Below are positions 1 through 11,223 of a stretch of DNA of 46,217 nt, piece after piece. Under the pieces are notes generated by a model that saw nothing but the letters and a program-made list of their open reading frames with translations, did no database searches and was not told where the DNA came from. Positions within the stretch are counted from its first letter, which is position 1; the number at the start of each line of letters is the position of its first letter. This DNA comes from Anaeromyces robustus (taxonomy: Eukaryota > Neocallimastigomycota > Neocallimastigomycetes > Neocallimastigales > Neocallimastigaceae), in NCBI GenBank assembly GCA_002104895.1, contig MCFG01000164.1, forward strand, positions 92,501 through 138,717. The letters run 5' to 3'. Position numbers and translations under genes: made by a program.

Positions 1-3000
1 AATAAATTTGGGTATAATTTTTCATATCATGATGATCCATATATGCGAAATGATCATCTCTCTTCATTCTTTCATTCTTATCAGTAAATTCTAAATAATT
101 GAGAAGTACAGTATAAAGGAAACCACGAGTTGTAGCTAAAATACCTGGTTGACTAATACTACTTAAAATACCACGAAGAATAACACGTAAAACATCAATA
201 GGTAATTCATATTTAATTGAAGAAGAATATTCTTCAACACTAGCTAATTCCTTATCTTCATTACCTTTTGTTAATTGAGACATTAAAGCAACCACTACCT
301 TTGAAAGACTTTCAGTTACATTTATATCCGTTTCCTTTGCCATTTTATTTAATAAGGTAGAAATAAATTCATAGAGAAGGGCTCCACGATTATCAGAACT
401 TAATAAACTATAGCATTCCAAGAAAGTTGTTTCCATTATTTGTCTCCATGCTTCAATACAATGAGCACGAGCATGATGAAGTTCTCTTGAATGATTAATA
501 ACTAAAATCTTTTGTAAAATATATTTAATATCATCTATATATAAATTAATTTGACCCTTTTCTTGACTATCAACTAATAAGGAATAAACTCTTCTAAGAT
601 CATAAACGAAACAACCACGTTCATTTCTAATTAAACAAGAAGAAAAATCAATATTTGATAATTCCTCTTCAGTAAATGGTTCATTAGAACTAGAATCACT
701 ATTGAAATTAATACTAAAGAATTCGTTCATCTTTAAAAGATTATCTGAAATAAGAGAATCCAAAGAATTCAAAATTTCAAGCATTCTTACTAATGGTTGT
801 TCATATACTTTATTTCCACTAGTACTATTACTATTAGTAATATATTTATCAGCATTATTCATAGAAGATGAAATACCATAACCACTATAATCACCATAAC
901 TATTAGCATAATCCATAGTATAATCCATATCTTGTCCTTGAATATCCCCTGGTTGTGGAATATCAAAAAGAACTTGTAATAATCTTTGGGTTTGTGAACG
1001 ACGACCAGAAGTAGTTGTAGTATGTAACTCTAAAGCAATTGTTTTCATTAACCAAGCACGTTGATGAATTTGAGCATAGAGAGCAGCCATATTTGGTTGT
1101 AAGCTTTGAAGTTCACTAATATCTCTATCATTCTTACTATTACTATTACTATTACTATTACTATTATATTCAGGAAATTGTGGTAAATCAAAATGAATTG
1201 GCATAGATTTAATTTGACGATAGAAGAAATCTTCACGAGTACGTAAATATCTCATAGTAGTAGAACTGGTATTTGGATTAACACAAAGATGATAAATTAA
1301 TTCATAACACATTTCACTAAGTATTGGATGACGTACAGTTAATGGTTCAATAGTATTAATCCAATTTTCAACATTACTACCTAAATCATTATTAAATGCT
1401 GATGAAGTAAGACTACTATAATTATTATTCATAACATTATTTGTTAAAGTATTTTCAATTGGTCTTAATAAATCTAAAATAACATGTAGACAAGCAATTT
1501 GAGTAGTAGATACCATTGGATCAGAAATTTCAGAATCACAAAGTGAATGCTTAACATCATAACCCAAAAGGAAATGTGCCAATGTTGGCGTATTTTTAGC
1601 AGAAATTTCATTCTTTAAAAGTAAATCTATAATAGCTAAACGAACAGAATGAATAATACCTGGTTTTTCATCTACTTCATCCTCGTCCTCCGTAAATAAA
1701 ATTTTAGCATAATTATTGGAACTAACTTCTCCATATTTAGAAAGAATATAATTTAATTTTGCTGAATTACTAAGATTAATATACTTGTTTTTCTTATTAC
1801 TAAATAATGAGCTAAGTAATGAATTTGTTACATTTGGATTCTTAAATAAAGATTTCTGAATTAAATTCATACCTGTAAGATATTGATTTGAATAATAAGA
1901 TTCATGTTCTGGTTCATCTAATTCAATATGTTCAACAAAACCATTAATAATTTGACTACTTTCACCACAACGACTTAATAAATAAACAATACGATTAATA
2001 CCGTGTGTATCATTTTCAAATATAGAAGATTCAAAAGAATCGGTGAAAAATGGCGATATAGACAACAAATACATAATCTTTACAGTATATAAACAAATTT
2101 CATGATGATTATGACAATTAATCAACATAGCAATCTTAATAATAATATCACTATTGAAAAGTAATAATTGATCAAGATATGTCATGCTTGAGGATATGTT
2201 AGAATCAACATTCAAATTAATTATTTCTGGTACAATTTGATCTAAAAATTTATTTTGAAGGATAAAAACTTGCATAAATATTCTGAGAATATGAAGAATA
2301 GATTTTGGATACATAGATGTTTTCATAACATTATCATTAATAGAATCAACTCCAAGATTTAGAATTTCAAACATCTTATCAAGTATACTTGATCCAGATA
2401 AAATCTGAGTTAAAATAAAGTAGCCAGGATGATGAGATATAATATTAAGATCGTTAAGTAATGAAGACTGTGCTTGATTTGTATTAGAATTATTGGAAGC
2501 AGAATTATCATTTGGAACATTGTTATTGGTGTTATTAAAGGTAGACATAACAGTATTTGGAGGAAGAGTGGAAGAAATGAGATTTGGTTTTATCATAGTA
2601 TAATTTGCATTTGTCATACCCATACCATTATTAGTGGAATCATTATTGGAATTAGTATTCTTATTATTGCCATTATTCACAGAAACAGTAACATTTGTAA
2701 TATCAAAGGTAGCTAAACAATTTTCAAATAAATTAAGACATGTTTCAATAATCATCCATTTTTCTTTTGGATGTATATAACTTCTACTATCAGCCTTTAA
2801 ATAAACATGTTCTAAAACAAATTCAACATATGGTTCTAATCCTATGGAATTACGATTATAATCAAGATGATTAGTCGCTGAAAGACAAAGGTTTTGAACT
2901 AAAACATTCAACAAATTAATAAATGCTAACATTTCTGGATAAGTTTCATTTCTTAATTCTATTTCTTCTAATTCAAATAAAAGACCATTATTGGATGATT

Positions 3001-5742
3001 TTAAAGAAGAAATATTTTGAATACGATTATGTTCCTTCCATGGAATAGATTGTTGATAAAGGGGAAGAGCAGAAAGATTAGATTGGAATGGATTTGTTCT
3101 ATTGGTAGCAAATAATGGATTTGGTTGATTCTGTAAAGTATTATTTAAACCATTTCCAGTAGATGATCTATTAATATTGAGAAGTTGAACTTTTTCCATA
3201 TATTCAAAAACTTGAAAAGAAATTTCAGTGTTATAACTCTCAGTAGAAATACAGAAATATCTTAAAATGTCAAAAAGAAGAGCCTTTAATTCTACGGGAA
3301 TTCGACAAACTAATAAACTAAAGATATTATAGATAGCATTATAATTTTCATAAAATTTAAGAGCTGCTTCTGATGAATAACATACTACTTGTTTAAAAAG
3401 TTTGAGAAATTCTTTTAAAAGAAGGATTTCTTGAGGTGGTAAACTTTTTTCTGGATTTTGACGAAGTGAAGTAGAATAAAAATCTAAAGCTTTAAATAAA
3501 GCACTCCACGTTACTAATGTAGTATTAATAGATTGTTGAAAATCTTGACGATCCTCTAAAGCATGATAAGTATAGGTGGCACATTTTTCTCCAGTAGCTA
3601 ATGAAGCTAACATTTCAAAATGAGTACATTTAGCTGTAAAAGTTCTTGCTTCTGAAGATGCTCTTAAGAAAGAAGATAAATATCTCACTGTCCAAAAATG
3701 TAATCCAGAATCTGGTCTATTACTATATAATGCAGTAATAAGTTTTAAGAAACTACTATATGCATGATTAGCATTATTACCATTATCTCCATTAGAACTT
3801 GGTGAAGTCATTGAATTATTATTATTATTTCTACTGTTAGCAATATGAGAAACTGAATCAATATCTTCTTCTCTTGCCTTAATAGTTCTAATTAATCCAT
3901 TATTAAATTTTTGAATAAAAACTTCTACTAATTCATCATACTCTATATAAATAATTTCCTTTAAATTACCATCAATAATATTTGTTCTAGTAATAGCTTC
4001 TTCATCTTTTATTTTATCATCTTGTTCTTTCTTTTTTATTGAAGTAATTGCTCCTTCATTTGATGATTGATTCTGATTTATTTTATCTAATTTGGCAATA
4101 TCTTTATGTTCAATAATTTCTAAGCAAGCTCTTAAATAATCAAATACACCATGGTGAAGAGCTTCATTTGCCATTTCTTCAGAATGATCTTCTGAAATAT
4201 TTAATTCTTGTGAAATAACTCTTGGAATAAAGAAATTAAATAATGACCACTGTAAAAGAATAGCAGAACGTATTTTCTTTGATTTCCATTTTGAAGATAG
4301 ATTAGAAGATGATGCTGAAACTGTAGATGTACTAATATTTGGATTAATTATATTTTCAGCCTCTTCTATAAATTTCTTTTGTGTATTTAATTCAACATGA
4401 TATTGATTTAATACTTCATCATATTCTTCTTCATTATGATGTTGTGGTTTCGCTTTTATAGAAGAAAAAACGATAGATTGTAAGTAAAAAGCAATATCAT
4501 CATTAATTTCTGTTTCTTTTAATAATTTTAATACTTCAATGGTAACTTTCGATGATAATTGTTGGAAATGTGAAATTAAAAGTAAAATGGATGAAAGATC
4601 TTTTCTTTCATCTTCCAAATAATTAATTTGACTTTCATGGATTGCAATTCTTTTGTATTTTGATAATGATGTACTATCTTTTGAATCATTTGATTTTTCT
4701 GGTTTTGGAACTTCCTGTTTAATAGTTGAGATTTTTGATTCTAAATCTTTTATTTTCTTTTTATTTTCTTTCAATGTTTCAATTATTAATAACATAAAAT
4801 CATCATTAGAATATATACAATTTGCAATAAAATTACTAAATAATGATCGTGTTGATTGTGATAATAATGTATTATATGCCCCGTTAATAATAAGTTTCCA
4901 TGATTCTAATAAATAACTTCTTTCTGTATAATATAAATAGCAAGCAGCTTCATAAGGTGTTCTTTCTAAACGTGCTTGCTGTTGCATTCCATAATATAAT
5001 AATACTGCTGCTTTATATTCATCAACATCAAATAAATCTGAGATTAATAATGTACTTTTTATAAATTCATCATTTGCATTTTGTTGAGCATTTTTAATTG
5101 TAACAATTTTTTCTTAATAAAAAAAAAAAATGATGAATATTTTAAATTATTTTCATATTTTTATATTATGATGATAATATATTTATAAAAAAAAAAAGTA
5201 TTATGTTTATTAAATGTAAATGATATTATTGATAAATGAAAACAAATTTCATTTTGTTGTAATATAAAAATTTTATTTTTATATATAGAATAATAAAATA
5301 AATATATAAAAATTAAATAAATATAAAAGTTAATTATAAATAAAGAATTATTATAAATATAAAATTAATTTTTAATATACATTAAAAATTAATTTTATGA
5401 AAATTTAAATTATTTGATTATAAATTTAATAAATTTATTGAATCAATCATATTATAAATAATTATTAAACTTATTTTTATAAAGTATTAAAACGATATGA
5501 TATTTATTAATACTTTAATTAAAATAAATATTCTTTTTTTCTTTTGTTTGACTATCAATACCTTTTTGTAATTGAGCTCTATGTTCAGAAGATTTCTTTT
5601 GGTCCTTTAATAAATTTAATAATGGTTGTCTATACCTTAATAAAACCTCATGAAGTTTTTCTTCAACTGATGGTTTATGATAAGCTTCACATATAAGATC
5701 GTGTATTACACCAAAATTATTTGGTGTCCATTCTCTATCCAT
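1..5742 (-). CDS. NUP192: Nup192/NUP205-family inner-ring nucleoporin, C-terminus cut by window edge
   Basis: Scaffold nucleoporin of the inner ring of the nuclear pore complex, where this family binds the Nup93/Nic96 module. Two exons: 5742-5562 and 5112-1, with a 449 bp intron (GTATTG donor, TTAAG acceptor) that splits a Glu codon. The model gives about 1764 residues with no internal stop. Similarity to human NUP205 is visible by eye: the N-terminal stretch LLISDLFDVDEYKAAVLL, and around residue 1400 IHQRAWLMKTIALEL followed by RRSQTQRLL, which is almost the human sequence. Human NUP205 is about 2000 residues, so the last few hundred residues are missing beyond base 1. Low-complexity Ser/Asn patches around 830-900 and 1120-1165 are fungal insertions. 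Start chosen at 5742, the first Met of exon 1. The only intron lies close to the 5' end. Very confident of the family; the exact donor is inferred from phase. Confidence 0.93.
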
Positions 5743-6516
5743 TGAATATTTTATATATATATAAGATAAACTCTAAAGAGGCAATAGTTAATTAATAATA
5801 AAAATTATTTTATAATATGCAAATTATTACAAAAATATATATATATATATGATGTGTTAAATTTGATTACTATTATTGATTAAAATAAAATTCAAATAAA
5901 TAATAATAATATATTAAAAAACTAAAATTAATAAAATATATATTTATAAAAAAAAATAAATTATGAGAGGTTATATTCTAATTATCATTATATTGAAATC
6001 TATAATATATTTTATTTTAATTATTATTATTATTTTTGAATAAAAAAAGTTTTTTTTTCATTTTTCATGTATAATACAACATTACATTATTTATTAAAAT
6101 ACTATAACCAATCATAATATATTAATTTAATGTATATGTAAATGTATCTAAATAATATTATTATTTATATGATAAATTATAAGGGTTAGAATAAAATAAT
6201 TCATTTTTTATTTTTAAATTTTTATTAATAATACAATTTAATAGAAATATTTTTATCATATAGATTGTAAAATATGAAAATATTATATAAAATTTTTTAA
6301 AAAGGTGACAATTAAAAAATGGTTACATAAAATATAAACCAACAAACAAAAAAAAAAAAAAAAAAAAAAAAAGCAATTATATCATATAAATATAATAAAT
6401 TCATTAGTTATTTATTGAATAAACAATACCATATCATAATATATTTTAATAATTCATATATATTATTATTATTAAGTATATAGAAAATATTCTATAAAAA
6501 ATATTTACACTTCAAT

Positions 6517-6600
6517 GAATGTCTTTTTTGAATGTCTTTTTTAAATGTCTTTTTTTAAATGTTTTTTTTTTTTAAATGTCTTTTTTGAATGTCTTTTTTC
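6517..6600. repeat. Short tandem array, unit about 14 bp (GAATGTCTTTTTT-like)
   Basis: AATGTCTTTTTT recurs about six times in succession with small length changes in the T run (GAATG and AAATG variants). It is a minisatellite in intergenic DNA, probably slippage-derived. No function is evident. Confidence 0.8.
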
Positions 6601-8064
6601 TTTTATTTTCAATATTTTTATTAATTCTAATATATATTTTCCAAGAATAATTAAATGTATATTTTCACTTTTACTAAGTTATATTTAGAAGTTTTAAATA
6701 ATTAATCCCAATTTTTTAGTATTTTTTTTTATTATATTTTTTTTTTCAAATAATATAGAGCAAATAATAAAAATAGGTTAATGACAATATAATTTATGAA
6801 CAAATATTTAGTATTTATATAAAGAAGGGAAAAAAAACATTATATAAATAAAAATTTTATATACATGGATCCCATATCAATTATTAGTTGATATCTTAAG
6901 AATATTTTCAGTAAAAAAAAAAAATTCAAGTATTCCGGATTTAATCATTCCAATAAGTTAAGGAAAATAACTTACTTAAATTATTATTTCTGAAAACTAA
7001 GTTATTCTTTAATTTTTTAATTCAATAAGTTTTATGAATATGTTTAAGACATTTCATTTTTTACCCAAAAAAATATTATGATATAATTGTATATGATATT
7101 CTTAAATTAATATCTAATTCATTTACTTTTCCAATTTGTTTAATGAACCTTTTTCATTGATAGTAAAAATTTATCACTAATTAAATAAATATTAAAATAT
7201 TTATTTAATTTTTTAGGACAATAGCATATATATTTACAAAAATTATATATATTTACAAAAATTATATAATACATTTCGAGATTTGGGTTAACAAGGGAAA
7301 TAAAAAAATTATCATAAAATGAATATTTAAATAATTTAAATATTCATTTAAACATTTTTAATCTAAATATAATTAAACAACTTTTTTTTATAGCACATAA
7401 TTCGTACATCATCTAATTAAATAACTCATAACTCATTAAATCGTTAATGATATATCTATCTATCTCTTTATTTTATTAATATTTTCCTTCATTAGTAAAA
7501 TAATATTTAAAAAAAATTTATTTTTATTTTGAATTTAATTTTTTATTTTTTTTTTTTTTAAAAATTTTACTAATCCATAAAAAAGTCTTTGTTAAGTACA
7601 TATATTTTAATAACTATATTATATATATATATATAAGTAATATGATTTGTTTTAAATGTATATATATATTTATTATACTATTCAATTTTTTTTTTTAGAC
7701 TAAAGGAAGACTATTTAATTTAAAAATAATTAAAATAAAATTTAAAAAAGAGCTTTCTAAAGTCAATTAACTTACAACAAATTAAAATATTAATAAACTT
7801 TTAACCACAAATAAAACATGTTATTTAAAACTTTGATTTCAAAAAAAAAAAGATGGAAAAAAAAAAAAAATATATACATACATATATATAACATATTAAT
7901 ATTAAATTATAATAATAAATTTACTACATTTGAATATCTTATTGTATATTATACTGGAAAAGTTGTTCATAATAATAAAGAATCTCAGTTTCTAACTTTA
8001 ATTTCAAAAAAAAAAAAAAAAAATAAAAATAATAATGATAATAATTAAATAATTAAATATTATT

Positions 8065-8275
8065 TTTAAAATAACAAAGAAAAAAAAAATAGAAAAAAAA
8101 AAATTAATAATTACTTTTAGAATAACAAAGAAAAAAGATGTAATTGTATATATTTTTTACAAAGAAAAAAAAAAAGATTTAAATGTATATATTTTTAACA
8201 AAGAAAAAAAAAGATGTAATTGCATATATTTTTAATAAAGAAAAAAAAAAAAGATAATTATGTATATTTTTATAA
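8065..8275. repeat. Degenerate minisatellite, unit about 40 bp
   Basis: The pattern ACAAAG, an A run, GATGTAATTGTATATA and a T run repeats four to five times, with units starting near 8070, 8123, 8158, 8199 and 8236. Units vary in A-run length and by point changes. It lies downstream of RPS11. Confidence 0.7.
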
Positions 8276-8831
8276 GGAAGAACATAACTCTAAAATTATA
8301 AATACTAAAATTTATTATAATTTTTATTATAATTTTTATTTTTAATTCCATTTTTCTAAAATTTATTTACCTTATAATAAATAATAATAAATAATTACCC
8401 ATATTAAAATTATATTTATATTTAGATTTAGATTATACATACTATAATATTCTCTTCCAATATTTAATTTTCAAAACTTTTTTAAATTATGAATTAAATT
8501 TCAAATTCTCATAATACTTATTAAATTCTCATTTTAAATTATATAAAAAAATTCCACAAAATTTTTATTCTTAATATATATTTATATTTACCCATTTTCT
8601 TAACGAATAAAAAATAATTACTTCAATATATAAAAAAATAATCACTTAAAAATCCAAACACATTTTGTCCAAATTCCTTCTTCCAACTTCTTTTTTTTTT
8701 TTAATAATTTTATTCTCTATTAAATATAATATGATACGATAAAAAATTTTTTGTCGATTCAAACCGAAATTTTATTTTTTTTTCGAATTTTTATTAGTAA
8801 ACGTAATTTTCAAAATTTAATTTGATTACAT

Positions 8832-10039
8832 TTAGAATTTTTCGAACTTCTTAGACTTGACATCAGCCTTCTTAACCTTAAGAACATTGAATCTAACAGT
8901 CTTAGAAAGTGGTCTTTTTTAAATTTATATTTTTTATATAAAAATATTAAAATATATTTATCAGTACATATTTCCATTTTCATTTTCTAACTATATATTA
9001 TATTATTTAGTAATTTTTAAAAAAAATAAAAATTACCTGCATTGACCGACAGTAACAAGATCACCGTGGTTAATACCAATGAAAGCTGGAGAAACGTGAG
9101 CTGGAAGGTTCTTGTGACGCTTTTCGTATCTTTGGTATTTTGGAATGAAGTGAAGGTATTCACGACGGAGAACAAGAGTTCTCTTCATTTTGGTGGAAAC
9201 AACAACACCAGTAAGAATACGACCACGGATAGAAACATCACCAGTGAATGGACACTTCTTATCAATGTAGTTACCTTCAATGGCTTCCTTTGGGGTCTTG
9301 AAACCAAGACCAACTTCACGGTACCATCTCTTATCTCTGTTCTTCTTGATCTTAGAATTTTGGAAGATACCAATTTGCTTTTGGAAAGCTCTTTCAGTCT
9401 TTATAATTTATAATAATAATAATAATCATTTAAATAGATTAGTTAATCATTCATTTTATAATATAAAAAAAAAATCCAAACTAAATAATTATTATTAGTT
9501 GTCGATGTTGTTGAAATAAATGTTTATATAATATATCATATTATATTATTATAAAATATGCAAATTATATATTTTCTTTTGATTCTTATTTTTGAACAAC
9601 ATAATCATCTATTAATTATAAATTATATATCCCGTTATTGAATAATTCTTAATAAAAAAAAGTACACAAATTCTTCCTCTTCTTAACAAAGATAATGTTG
9701 AATAAATATTGCAATATAAACTTATTTAATATTATTGAAGATTATTAGACATATCATATATATACACATTGATTATATTCTACAAGGTTTTCATTATTCA
9801 TTATTATATTATATATAAGATATATATAATACATTATACCATCCATTATTCATTCATCAAAAATGGACCATATTAATATTACATACAAAATATATAAAAA
9901 AAATATATATAATATATATAATATATATAAAATATATATAACAAATACATCACAACATCATCAACTTAATAATAATAAATAAAAAACATCATATAAAATA
10001 ATAAATAATTCATTAATAGATTCTTGCCTGATCGGCCAT
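8832..10039 (-). CDS. RPS11: 40S ribosomal protein uS17 (RPS11)
   Basis: Small-subunit ribosomal protein that binds 18S rRNA. Three exons: 10039-10028 (12 bases, Met-Ala-Asp-Gln), 9398-9037 and 8913-8832; introns of 629 and 123 bp. The product is 151 residues against about 156-158 in yeast and human. Exon 2 starts TERAFQKQ, matching the family after its short N-terminus, and contains [33 protein letters not shown] and EKRHKN. Exon 3 gives [13 protein letters not shown] and ends in KKFEKF, as in other eukaryotes. The exon 1 choice rests on ATGGCCGATCAG, which restores the family start and the reading phase, but it requires a GC donor. Codons in exon 2 often end in C or G (AAG, TTC, GTC), unlike the A/T-ended codons of the neighbours, as expected for a highly expressed gene. 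Family certain; exon 1 likely. Confidence 0.93.
9399..10027 (-). other. Probable GC-AG intron in RPS11
   Basis: The minus strand reads CAG|GCAAGA at the exon 1 end (10028/10027) and TATAAAG|AC at 9399/9398. CAG before GC and AAG after it is the strong context known for GC-AG introns spliced by the major spliceosome. No GT donor close to the ATG gives a frame joining to exon 2. All other introns modelled in this window begin with GT. Confidence 0.7.
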
Positions 10040-11001
10040 TGTATTTGTTACTACTAAAAAAATACTGTAACTTTAAAAAAAGAAAGATTAAAAGGGGATC
10101 TAGTAAAGAAAATCATTTTGGTTCTAATGGATGAGGCTTAAAATTCCTAAATCTTTAATTATATATGATTGGTCAATATCTATATAATATATTGTATTAA
10201 TAATCATTAATATATAATATTACGTATAATTAATGTATACATTAATGTATTAAATTTTTTCATCCTTTTTTTTTTTTTTTTTAATTATTATCATCTTGTA
10301 GTATTCTTAATAAATAGCCTAAAATTAAAAGAACTAAATCATAATAAATTTCTTTCTACAATATTGTAGTGGTAATAGATAAAATACTACTACCAAATAT
10401 GACTTTCCAAAAAAAAAAAAAAAAATTTTCTTATCTGTAACAAATACAAAAAAAAAAAAAAAAAAAAAAAAAATTTTCTTATCTGTAACAAATACAAAAA
10501 AAAAAAAAAAAAAAAAACTAACCTTAATTATAAATATTTAAAAATAATAACTAATATATATAATTAATATATAAATGAAAATTAATAATAAAACTTCTAC
10601 TCTTTATAATCTTTATTATTTCTAATATTTGAATTTTATTTTTTATTTATTTAATTTTATTTTATTATATAATATTTTTTTTTATCTTTTATTTGTTTAT
10701 TTAATTAACTAATACAGTCTTCACTTATATTGTATTTTGCATCATTTTATTTCTTTTTTAATTTTAATTTACATTGAGTTATGAGTAATAGAGTTTACAT
10801 ATCATATTTAAAAATATATATATATATAAAATTAAAAAAAGTTTTTTCTTTTTTTCTTTTCCTTTTTTTTTTTTTTTTTTAAATAACTTTTTTTATAATT
10901 CTATATTTAATTTTTTTTTTCCTTTTTTTTTTTTGTCAACAAAAAAAAAAAAAAAAAAAAAAAAAAGAATGTATATGCGTGTGAGTACAAAAACTTTATA
11001 T
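10040..11001. other. Intergenic: RPS11 upstream region and expansin-dockerin 3' region
   Basis: Just upstream of the RPS11 start (about 10085-10150) is a less AT-extreme stretch containing GGGGATCTAG and GGTTCTAATGGATGAGGC, a plausible promoter or 5' UTR. The rest is A/T homopolymers, including poly-T and poly-A blocks at 10861-10966, and a 48-bp-spaced direct repeat. Confidence 0.55.
10408..10517. repeat. Direct repeat within poly-A, period 48 bp
   Basis: TTTTCTTATCTGTAACAAAT plus ACA occurs at 10426 and again at 10474, each flanked by long A runs. This is a two-copy tandem duplication between homopolymers. Confidence 0.8.
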
Positions 11002-11189
11002 TCAGCAAGAAGTCTTGATACCACACCTACAAAAAGAAATAAAATAAAATAAGAAAAAAATAAGCATAATGATTATACATGTTTTGAAAATATATAAATA
11101 CTAAATTATTATTATTATATAAATATATAAGACTAAAATTAAAGCTTACCATTCATTATTTTCATAACCCCTATTAATATAACAATGAA

Positions 11190-11223
<34 letters not shown>

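Larger units (their letters stand above)
5743..8831. other. Intergenic region between RPS11 and the nucleoporin gene
   Basis: About 3.1 kb of very AT-rich DNA that should hold the nucleoporin promoter and the RPS11 3' end, both on the minus strand. It consists of A/T homopolymers, short TA runs and two small tandem arrays listed separately. The open frame at 7818-8048 is Lys/Asn/Ile-rich, arises from poly-A and looks non-coding. No tRNA-like or GC-richer island was seen. Confidence 0.6.

Noticed and set aside
5518-5561. Nucleoporin exon 1 extended to the next donor (GTATTAAT near 5515)
   Set aside because: An in-frame TAA lies before that donor; the earlier GTATTG at 5561 restores phase and matches family spacing.
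9042-9498. Plus-strand ORFs of 123 and 72 residues
   Set aside because: Antisense shadows of RPS11 exon 2, which has unmistakable ribosomal protein sequence on the minus strand.
9399-10027. C/D-box snoRNA in the RPS11 intron (TGATGA-like motif near 9950)
   Set aside because: No D box (CTGA) or terminal stem at suitable spacing was found.
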